Below, one piece after another: positions 1 through 5,375 of a DNA stretch of 5,375 nucleotides. Made by a program: the position numbers and the translations under genes. Location of the stretch: positions 1 to 5,375 of the forward strand of contig CAZCMD010000246.1 of assembly GCA_964499695.1 (NCBI GenBank). The letters run 5' to 3'. How positions within the stretch are numbered: position 1 is the stretch's first letter; each line of letters opens with the position of its first letter. This DNA comes from JAAZBV01 sp964499695 (GTDB lineage: Bacteria; Desulfobacterota; DSM-4660; Desulfatiglandales; HGW-15). A model generated the notes under the pieces. It was not told where the DNA came from. It saw only the letters and a list, made by a program, of their open reading frames with translations, and ran no database searches.

Positions 1-245
1 GTAATGGTCATAAGGAGACTCCTTCCATTCTTTCCAACTAAATACGCAGCATATTTACCGGATGGAGAAAGCTTGATACCGCTAAATGTGTCATATTTTG
101 TAAATACCTCAACAGGTAATTGGGCCGGGATAGATTGTGGAGTATCTGAGCCGGCGTTAACTGCCTGAGTTTGGGCATGAGTGTTACCAACAGGGAACCA
201 GACTATTATGACAAAAAGCACAACAACTGGGATAATGCGACGCAT
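1..245 (-). CDS. Secreted S9-family (prolyl oligopeptidase-like) peptidase, N-terminal fragment
   Basis: The first 81 codons of a gene that runs off the left edge of the window. The ATG at 245 has a GGAG Shine-Dalgarno (253-256 on the plus strand) seven bases upstream. The product begins with a clear Sec signal peptide: MRR, a hydrophobic core at residues 4-18, and a likely signal peptidase I site after THA at residue 24. A polar linker follows, then LPVEVFTKYDTFSGIKLSPS and GKYAAYLV. This F..(x)n..I.LSPxGKY.A pattern is typical of the first blade of the beta-propeller in S9 peptidases (acylaminoacyl-peptidase/DPP-like), which cut short peptides, often after proline or from the N-terminus. 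The catalytic alpha/beta-hydrolase domain with Ser-Asp-His lies outside the window, so activity cannot be judged. A non-peptidase TolB/WD40-like propeller protein is the main alternative. It follows mtfA on the same strand after 147 bases and appears to have its own promoter. Confidence 0.72.
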   Translation of the reverse strand, partial: MRRIIPVVVLFVIIVWFPVGNTHAQTQAVNAGSDTPQSIPAQLPVEVFTKYDTFSGIKLSPSGKYAAYLVGKNGRSLLMTI

Positions 246-309
246 GTTTTCGCTCCATTTAAAATAATTTATGATTTTAACAAGAAAGACTTTTATTAAT
301 TGGGATTGA

Positions 310-338
310 TATATATGTAAAATGATATTGTGTGTCAA
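310..338 (-). promoter_or_regulatory. Sigma70-type promoter for the S9 peptidase gene
   Basis: On the minus strand a perfect -35 box TTGACA (338-333) is followed after 17 bases by TATATA (315-310), a 4/6 match to the -10 consensus. Transcription would begin near base 303 and give a leader of about 58 bases before the ATG at 245. This suggests the S9 gene is transcribed independently of the upstream mtfA. The -35 match and spacing are good; the AT-rich context makes the -10 less certain. Confidence 0.5.
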
Positions 339-392
339 CATCCGTTTTATTTATATGGTTCCGACGAGTGTCATGGTAACCAGGCGTAAAGA

Positions 393-1208
393 TTAATCAA
401 TATTGTCTGTTAACCCTTTACAGCTTTTCCTTAATACACGTTCAGATGGGTCCTGATGATAATATTCCTTTAAAACATTATAAAGATCCGGGACATGTTT
501 AAACATCTGTATTGGCTGATTAAAAAACTGCTCTGTTGCGACAGCAAAAAACTCAGCCTCATTCGTTCCACCATAGTCATCCAGAAAAGATTCTAAACCA
601 TTTTCAGCTTCATGTTTAAGACGCAGGTATTCACGTGTACATACTGTAACCCAGTTGCGGTATTGAGTTGTATCGCGCAACGGGGGTGTGCCATCCGCTG
701 CACCATCCAGCATATCCAGTTTATGGGCGAATTCATGGTAGATAACATTATGCCCCCGTTCCGGATGCCGGCCATCGTGCAGGGCTGCATCCCAGACAAT
801 AATTACCGGCCCCTGCTGGAATGCCTGGCCCAGGATCGGGTGCTGAACACCCACAGGAGAAAAGGAATTTTCAAAGAAACCTAACTTTCTCTGAGGCGGA
901 ACTACTGTAGAGGGATAGACTATTATTGATTGGACATTATGATAAAAATTGTGGGGCAGTCCGAGTACTAACAGACATGCCTGTGCCGAAATAGTAACTC
1001 GGATCTCATCATCCAGTTCCAGTCCGCCAGCGCCTTCCCAGTATTTCTCCGCGATAAACACCTGGATCAAAGCACGTAGATGAGCCTGTTCAGCACTATC
1101 CAGCATGCAATAATGGAAAACATTGCGGGCGATTATGGCTTCCCATGATTCAGGGAAAGGAGCCTCAGTAATTTTTTTTCTGCGAAGGTCGTTTAACCAG
1201 TCAAACAA
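393..1208 (-). CDS. mtfA: MtfA family zinc metallopeptidase (M90)
   Basis: A complete 271-residue protein, close to the 265 residues of E. coli MtfA (Mlc titration factor A). In E. coli MtfA is a cytosolic zinc aminopeptidase that binds the repressor Mlc and so relieves repression of the glucose PTS gene ptsG. The zinc-binding HEFAH motif is at residues 158-162, within YHEFAHKLDMLDG. The segment NEAEFFAVATEQFF (216-229) aligns with DPAECFAVLSEYFF of E. coli MtfA and supplies the likely third ligand, E219. The family block QQGPVIIVWD is at 131-140. There is no signal peptide or membrane segment. The start is TTG at 1208, supported by AAGGAA (1220-1215) six bases upstream; TTG is a weaker start and may keep expression low. 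The gene diverges from the POT transporter and precedes the S9 peptidase on the same strand. No Mlc or PTS gene is visible, so a regulatory role is inferred only from the family. Confidence 0.93.
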   Translation of the reverse strand: MFDWLNDLRRKKITEAPFPESWEAIIARNVFHYCMLDSAEQAHLRALIQVFIAEKYWEGAGGLELDDEIRVTISAQACLLVLGLPHNFYHNVQSIIVYPSTVVPPQRKLGFFENSFSPVGVQHPILGQAFQQGPVIIVWDAALHDGRHPERGHNVIYHEFAHKLDMLDGAADGTPPLRDTTQYRNWVTVCTREYLRLKHEAENGLESFLDDYGGTNEAEFFAVATEQFFNQPIQMFKHVPDLYNVLKEYYHQDPSERVLRKSCKGLTDNID

Positions 1209-1225
1209 TAATATTTCCTTTTAAA

Positions 1226-1248
1226 AAATGTTTTTGTTTTAAACATTT
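1226..1248. repeat. 8-bp perfect inverted repeat in the mtfA leader
   Basis: AAATGTTT (1226-1233) and AAACATTT (1241-1248) are perfect reverse complements separated by seven bases. The repeat ends 17 bases before the TTG start of mtfA, just upstream of the Shine-Dalgarno site. It could be an operator or an RNA hairpin affecting ribosome access, but in such AT-rich DNA a chance match is also possible. Confidence 0.4.
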
Positions 1249-1361
1249 AAATATGGGAAGTAGATTAGATGATAAATATATTAGATTTATTTATTTGCCA
1301 ATTTCGATTTTATTTCTAATTAATATTCAACAGCAGTATTGGCCTCTTTTTACAAGTCGAG

Positions 1362-1391
1362 AATATAAGAAAGAACTGACTCGATTGTCAA
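1362..1391 (-). promoter_or_regulatory. Sigma70-type promoter for mtfA
   Basis: On the minus strand a perfect -35 TTGACA (1391-1386) is followed by an 18-base spacer and TATATT (1367-1362), a 5/6 match to the -10 consensus. The start of transcription would be near 1355, leaving an untranslated leader of about 147 bases before the TTG start codon. Short inverted arms, TCGAG (1357-1361) and CTCGA (1380-1384), flank the -10 and most of the spacer and could be an operator, though five-base arms are weak evidence. Confidence 0.55.
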
Positions 1392-1544
1392 GGTTGAAAA
1401 GCAGGCTGTACCTAGTCTATGGTTTCTGATTATATTCTGGAGACTTTTTAACCTGCCAATCTTCTCTCTATTTTTCTCTTGTCATTATTTCTGGAAATTG
1501 AGATTTATGACCTTGACCTGTTGAAATAATATTGGCGGATTATG

Positions 1545-1550
1545 AGGAGG
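1545..1550 (+). promoter_or_regulatory. Shine-Dalgarno site that fixes the transporter start
   Basis: A perfect AGGAGG lies five bases before the ATG at 1556. It falls inside the longer reading frame that opens at TTG 1532, which has no such site. It therefore decides in favour of the ATG as the true start. Confidence 0.8.
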
Positions 1551-1555
1551 GATTT

Positions 1556-3022
1556 ATGTTCAAAGATCATCCAAAAGGACTGCGGGTATTATTTTTTACC
1601 GAGATGTGGGAGAGGTTCAGTTACTATGGTATGAGGGCCATCCTTTTACTGTTCATGACAACTGATACTGCCAGGGAGGGTTTAGGTCTTGCAACAGATA
1701 CGGCAGGGGCAATCTATGGATTGTATACAGCATGCGTTTATTTATTAACATTACCCGGGGGATGGATCGCAGATAATATACTGGGTCAGCGTAAGGCTAT
1801 CTGGTATGGCGGTATATGTATAATGACAGGCCATGCCCTTCTGGCTGTTCCAGGGGTAATCGGAATTTTTTATGCTGGTCTCTGCTTTGTCGCACTGGGA
1901 ACCGGTTTATTAAAACCAAATATAAGCTCTATCATAGGGGATTTATATCCGGAGAAAGGTGCCATGCAGGATGCAGGGTTCTCCATATTTTACATGGGGA
2001 TAAATATAGGATCAATATTAGGCCAGACCGTTGTGGCCTATTTTGGAGAAAAGGTAAACTGGCATCTGGGGTTCAGTATGGCTGCTTTTGGAATGCTGAT
2101 CGGGCTTATTCAGTATCGGATTTTCCAGAAAAACTTAGGTGAAATAGGACTTAAACCCAAGGCGGATAAAGAGGTAAAGGCTCATGAGCCATCCAACAAA
2201 CCCATGGCCTTTGCCCTGACAATACTTCTGATAGCTTTACTTGCCTCTCTCCAGATATTTGGTTACATTGATATGTTAAGCGCTGTAGGTATTGCCAGTA
2301 CAGTCGGTGTTCTTATTGTAACAGTGATCCTCTTCTTTTTTGTTTATGTGATTGTTGCCGGCGGTTTAAACAGTGACGAAAAAAAACAGATGGTTGTCAT
2401 CTTTTGCCTGTTTATAGGTGCAGCCATGTTCTGGTCAGGATTTGAGCAGGCAGGCTCGTCACTCAACCTGTTTGGAAGGGATTATACAGACCGGTTTATA
2501 TTCGGATGGGAGATGCCTGCAGGTTGGCTGCAAAGTATAAACCCGATTTTTATTGTTATTTTTGCGCCGATAGCAGGCGCATTATGGGTAAAACTGGCTG
2601 CACGCAATATTAATCCAAAGATCCCTTTAAAATTTGCAGCAGGATTGTTACTGCTGGCAGCGGGTTTTCTGGTAATGTTTTTTGCAGCCAAAATTGTTGC
2701 TGCCGGTACAAAGGTGGGTATGACGTGGCTAATATTAACATATTTTTTACACACGATAGGTGAATTAACCTTAAGTCCGGTTGGCTTAAGCGCTACAACA
2801 AAACTGGCACCGCGTAAATATTACAGCCAGATGATGGGGGTATGGTTTGTGGGGGCTGCACTGGGGAATCTCATTGCAGGCATTTATGCCGGGAACTTTG
2901 ATCCTGAAAATGTGCAGCAGATGCCGGATCTTTTTATAGCGGTTGTACTTTTTGGTGCAGGAGGAAGTATTTTATTCCTTGTACTGGGTCCATGTTTAAA
3001 ACGCTGGGTGAAAACAGATTAA
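1556..3022 (+). CDS. Proton-dependent oligopeptide transporter (POT/PTR2 family, MFS)
   Basis: An inner-membrane symporter of 488 residues, the usual length for bacterial POT carriers, which import di- and tripeptides with protons. The family motifs are intact. The proton-coupling ExxER motif is E16-M-W-E19-R20, followed by FSYYG. LPGGWIADNILGQRK is at residues 66-80. GTGLLKPNISS (115-125) carries the conserved lysine K120. FYMGINIGS (145-153) matches the PTR2 FYxxINxG signature. FEQAGSSLNLF (296-306) and IGELTLSPVGLS (401-412) supply the conserved C-terminal glutamates E297 and E403. Hydrophobic segments fit 14 helices: six, a charged linker at about 190-215, two extra bacterial helices at about 217-268, and six more. 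The start is ATG 1556 because of AGGAGG at 1545-1550; the frame stays open to TTG 1532, which would add eight residues. The M3 peptidase gene lies 89 bases downstream in the same direction. Exact substrate preference cannot be read from the sequence, so no gene symbol is given. Confidence 0.95.
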   Translation: MFKDHPKGLRVLFFTEMWERFSYYGMRAILLLFMTTDTAREGLGLATDTAGAIYGLYTACVYLLTLPGGWIADNILGQRKAIWYGGICIMTGHALLAVPGVIGIFYAGLCFVALGTGLLKPNISSIIGDLYPEKGAMQDAGFSIFYMGINIGSILGQTVVAYFGEKVNWHLGFSMAAFGMLIGLIQYRIFQKNLGEIGLKPKADKEVKAHEPSNKPMAFALTILLIALLASLQIFGYIDMLSAVGIASTVGVLIVTVILFFFVYVIVAGGLNSDEKKQMVVIFCLFIGAAMFWSGFEQAGSSLNLFGRDYTDRFIFGWEMPAGWLQSINPIFIVIFAPIAGALWVKLAARNINPKIPLKFAAGLLLLAAGFLVMFFAAKIVAAGTKVGMTWLILTYFLHTIGELTLSPVGLSATTKLAPRKYYSQMMGVWFVGAALGNLIAGIYAGNFDPENVQQMPDLFIAVVLFGAGGSILFLVLGPCLKRWVKTD

Positions 3023-3100
3023 TATTTTTTTCAAGAGAGGCATTTATATATTGATTTAATAAAAAGACATCCGGCTAATAGATAATAACCATCATTACAA

Positions 3101-3105
3101 AGGAG
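3101..3105 (+). promoter_or_regulatory. Ribosome binding site of dcp
   Basis: AGGAG, preceded by AA, lies six bases before ATG 3112. A second ATG at 3107 is out of frame and too close to the site, so 3112 is the start. It gives a long basic N-terminus ahead of the signal-peptide core. Confidence 0.75.
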
Positions 3106-3111
3106 TATGTT

Positions 3112-5271
3112 ATGTCGGTGATATCAGGAAGAGTTAAAATTAAATTTACCCGGTTTAAAGTAAATCAATTTATTTTGCTTATCATTGCAGTGGGCCTGAT
3201 TACGATGTCATGCAACAGGTCAGAGGAGAAAGTTGTGGAAAAAAACCCGTTACTCACAGAATCTAATACACCTTTTAATGTACCGCCCTTCGACAGGATC
3301 AAGCCGTTTCATTTCATGCCGGCCTTTGAAGAGGGGATGAAGCAGCAGAATGATATTATAGACAGGATAATTAAAAATAATGAGTCGGCTACCTTTGAGA
3401 ATACTATTGAGGCGCTGGACAAATCCGGTGAAACACTGGATACAGTCTTAAATATATTCTATGAGTTGAAAACATCAGACACAAATAAAGAAATAGATGC
3501 CATTGATCAGGAAATTTCACCCAGGCTTGCCCTTCATAAGAATCGTATTACTTTAAACATGGAACTTTTTAAAAGGATAAAGAGCCTGTATGAAAAGCGC
3601 GATAGCCTGAACCTGAATGATGAACAGGCTTATCTGCTCGAACAGCTTTTTAAATTTTATGTACAGAACGGGGCTCTCCTGACCTCTTCGAAAGACAGGG
3701 AAAGATTAACAGCGATAGATCAGGAACTTGCTTCCCTTACTGTTAAGTTTAATCAGAACCTGCTGGCGGAGACTAACGATTTTAAACTGGTTATTGAAAA
3801 TTCATCGGATCTGGAAGGCCTTCCTGACCAGGTGATTCAGGAAGCAGCTTCAGCAGCAGAGAAACTTGGTCTAAAAGGCAAATGGGTATTCACGACGCCC
3901 AAATCCAGCATGCTTCCTTTTTTAACCTACTCACCCAGGAGAGAATTGAGAGAAAAACTTTACAATGCATACATACACCGTGGAAATAACAATAATGCTA
4001 ATGATAACAAGAATCTGATTGCTACGATCATTAAACTGAGGCTGGAAAAGGCAAGTCTCCTGGGTTACAAAACATATGCAGCGTATCAGCTTGAAAACCG
4101 AATGGCAAAAAATCCAGACAGTGTTTACAAACTGTTGAACCGTGTCTGGGAAGCAGCCCTTCCGGCAGCAAAAGAAGAGCGTGATGAGATGCAGGCAATT
4201 ATTGATGCTGAAGGCGCAAAATTTAAACTGGCCTCATGGGACTGGTGGTATTACGCTGAAAAAGTTAGGAAGAAGCAATACAACCTGGAAGACAGCGAGT
4301 TAAGACCGTATTTCGAACTTGATCGTGTGCGTAATGGGATGTTTCAGGTGGCTAATAAGCTCTATGGCATTACATTGCATGAGAAACAGGATATTCCAAA
4401 ACCGCATAAGGATGCCCTTGCATTTGAAGTCAAAGACAGAGACGGATCACATCTGGCAATCCTGTATATGGATTTCTTCACGAGGGCCAGTAAACAGCAG
4501 GGTGCCTGGTGTGATGGTTACAGGTATGAATACATAAAGGATGGAAAACGGATAAACCCTGTTATTACTACAGTATTTAATTTTTCAAAACCAACCCAGG
4601 ATTCTCCGGCACTCCTTGAGCTGGATGAAGTGAAGACCATGTATCATGAATTCGGGCATGCCATTGACGCTATATTCTCAAAAAAAACATATCATATGGA
4701 ATTTTATCCTACTGACTTTGTGGAACTGCCCAGTCAATTGATGGAGCACTGGGCGCTCCATCCGGATGTGCTGCCCCAGTACGCAGTACATTATCAAACC
4801 GGAAAACCGATTCCGGAAGAGGTTGTAAAGAAAATTGTAAACAGCAGGTTCTTTAATAAGGGATTTAACAATGTGGAATACCTGGCTGCAAGTTTACTTG
4901 ATATGGAATACCACACTATGAAAGAGGCGCAGAATCTGGATATCGTGCAATTTGAGAGAAACTGTCTGAACAGTATTGGTCTTATATCTGAGATAGAACC
5001 AAGGTATCGCACAACCTATTTTTCACATATAATTAACTACTATCCTGCAGGATATTATTCATATTTATGGTCTGCGGTGCTGGATAATGATGTGTTTGAT
5101 GCGTTCCGCGAAGCCGGTATTTTTAACCAGGATACAGCGTCGCGGTTTAGAAAAGAAATTTTGGCTAAAAGCGGAAGCAGGGACAGCATGGAACTGTTTA
5201 AAGCATTCCGTGGAAGGGAACCTGGGATTGAACCTCTTCTCAGGGAACGGGGATTTTTAGTGCAGGAATAA
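3112..5271 (+). CDS. dcp: Peptidyl-dipeptidase Dcp-like M3 metallopeptidase, lipoprotein
   Basis: A 719-residue M3-family zinc peptidase. Dcp enzymes release dipeptides from the C-terminus of oligopeptides. The N-terminus is a lipoprotein signal: a basic stretch to residue 19, a hydrophobic core at 20-31, and the lipobox ITMSC with acylated C34. The mature part, about 686 residues, matches E. coli Dcp (681). N35 at +2 is not aspartate, which by the enterobacterial rule suggests outer-membrane sorting. The helical N-terminal half includes TFENTIEALDKSG (94-106). The catalytic part has GAWCDGYR (464-471), zinc ligands H512 and H516 with catalytic E513 in YHEFGHAIDAIF, third ligand E538 in DFVELPSQLMEHW, and AGYYSYLW (646-653). 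Compared with E. coli Dcp as I recall it, the HEFGH-to-FVE interval is three residues shorter and lacks the SGTN segment, and the GGGYA loop is replaced by NYYP. It follows the POT transporter by 89 bases and may share its transcript. Assignment to M3 is firm; the Dcp subtype is likely, but dipeptide release is inferred. Confidence 0.92.
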   Translation: MSVISGRVKIKFTRFKVNQFILLIIAVGLITMSCNRSEEKVVEKNPLLTESNTPFNVPPFDRIKPFHFMPAFEEGMKQQNDIIDRIIKNNESATFENTIEALDKSGETLDTVLNIFYELKTSDTNKEIDAIDQEISPRLALHKNRITLNMELFKRIKSLYEKRDSLNLNDEQAYLLEQLFKFYVQNGALLTSSKDRERLTAIDQELASLTVKFNQNLLAETNDFKLVIENSSDLEGLPDQVIQEAASAAEKLGLKGKWVFTTPKSSMLPFLTYSPRRELREKLYNAYIHRGNNNNANDNKNLIATIIKLRLEKASLLGYKTYAAYQLENRMAKNPDSVYKLLNRVWEAALPAAKEERDEMQAIIDAEGAKFKLASWDWWYYAEKVRKKQYNLEDSELRPYFELDRVRNGMFQVANKLYGITLHEKQDIPKPHKDALAFEVKDRDGSHLAILYMDFFTRASKQQGAWCDGYRYEYIKDGKRINPVITTVFNFSKPTQDSPALLELDEVKTMYHEFGHAIDAIFSKKTYHMEFYPTDFVELPSQLMEHWALHPDVLPQYAVHYQTGKPIPEEVVKKIVNSRFFNKGFNNVEYLAASLLDMEYHTMKEAQNLDIVQFERNCLNSIGLISEIEPRYRTTYFSHIINYYPAGYYSYLWSAVLDNDVFDAFREAGIFNQDTASRFRKEILAKSGSRDSMELFKAFRGREPGIEPLLRERGFLVQE

Positions 5272-5331
5272 AAAATTAACGATAACTGTATTTGCTCTTA
5301 ACGAACGATCCCGGACTACTCATATACTTCA

Positions 5332-5360
5332 AGGCTGCCACTATTTATTAGCGGCAGCCT
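5332..5360. repeat. GC-rich hairpin downstream of dcp
   Basis: AGGCTGCC (5332-5339) pairs perfectly with GGCAGCCT (5353-5360). After one A/C mismatch, CTA (5341-5343) pairs with TAG (5349-5351), leaving a five-base loop. It lies 60 bases after the dcp stop. There is no T-run on either side, so it is not a textbook intrinsic terminator. It could stabilise the 3' end of the mRNA, act with Rho, or belong to a repeat family. The 10-bp palindrome CTGTATACAG (5359-5368) overlaps its right arm. Nothing else is seen in the final 104 bases. Confidence 0.5.
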
Positions 5361-5375
5361 GTATACAGTGGTGGG

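Larger units (their letters stand above)
1209..1555. other. Divergent intergenic region between mtfA and the POT transporter
   Basis: About 347 AT-rich bases with no convincing gene. It must hold the control signals for both flanking genes. For mtfA there is a good promoter (1391-1362) and an inverted repeat in the leader (1226-1248). For the transporter the signals are weaker. One candidate is TTGAAA (1394-1399), 18 bases, TATGGT (1418-1423). Another is a lone -10-like TATATT (1431-1436) with TG nearby but no good -35. A pyrimidine-rich run lies at about 1456-1482. The TTG at 1532 is in frame with the transporter but has no Shine-Dalgarno and is taken as noncoding. I see no riboswitch, tRNA or terminator here. 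Confidence 0.6.

Noticed and set aside
354..381. Possible terminator hairpin after mtfA (TGGTT/AACCA arms)
   Set aside because: The stem is only about seven pairs with a bulge, the loop is about 12 bases, and the following minus-strand sequence is mixed A/T rather than a T-run.
612..884. A 90-codon plus-strand open frame and a 68-codon minus-strand frame inside mtfA
   Set aside because: They lie within the well-supported mtfA gene in other frames, have no recognisable motifs and are rich in Cys, Met and other unusual residues, as expected for shadow frames.
2482..2754. A minus-strand frame opposite the transporter
   Set aside because: It is antisense to membrane helices of the POT protein, with no ribosome site or family resemblance. 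The same applies to frames at 1816-2142, 4319-4537 and 4794-5012.
3051..3079. Possible promoter for dcp: TTGATT, 17 bases, GCTAAT
   Set aside because: Both boxes match only 4/6 in an AT-rich gap, so it cannot be told from chance. Co-transcription with the transporter is equally plausible.
5276..5304. Direct repeat TTAACGA at 5276-5282 and 5298-5304
   Set aside because: Seven bases repeated once, with no further similarity around them, is compatible with chance.
5359..5368. CTGTATACAG as a LexA (SOS) box
   Set aside because: The gammaproteobacterial LexA box is CTGT-N8-ACAG. Here the half sites are separated by only two bases, so the geometry is wrong.

Overview
The window looks like ordinary chromosomal sequence from a moderately AT-rich Gram-negative bacterium. 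It holds one partial and three complete genes, and all four products are linked to peptides or proteolysis: a secreted S9-type serine peptidase (start only), an M90 zinc peptidase of the MtfA family, a proton-coupled oligopeptide transporter (POT/PTR2) and a lipoprotein form of the M3 zinc peptidase Dcp. The Sec and lipoprotein signals and the MtfA homologue point to a diderm bacterium. The sigma70-like promoters and strong Shine-Dalgarno sites argue against typical Bacteroidetes expression signals, although the Dcp resembles periplasmic Dcp of that group. I cannot fix the phylum from sequence alone.

Layout: bases 1-245 (minus strand) are the first 81 codons of the S9 peptidase, which runs off the left edge. 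Bases 246-392 carry a good minus-strand promoter for it. mtfA follows at 393-1208 (minus, TTG start). A 347-base AT-rich divergent intergenic region (1209-1555) contains a near-consensus mtfA promoter and an 8-bp inverted repeat in the mtfA leader. The POT transporter is at 1556-3022 (plus). An 89-base gap with no convincing terminator leads to dcp at 3112-5271 (plus). The last 104 bases are noncoding and contain a strong GC-rich hairpin.

How the genes may work together (inference): the Dcp-like lipoprotein, facing the periplasm, would release dipeptides from the C-termini of oligopeptides, and the POT carrier would import di- and tripeptides with protons. The two genes lie in the same direction and are probably co-expressed, forming a small peptide-scavenging unit. 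The S9 enzyme is also exported and could supply or trim peptides. MtfA is a cytosolic peptidase/regulator in E. coli; nothing here ties it to a Mlc/PTS system.

I found no mobile element, CRISPR array, RNA gene or evident new defence-type system. The most interesting signal is that the Dcp-like enzyme keeps its zinc site while two loops that line the active site in its relatives are shortened and changed.
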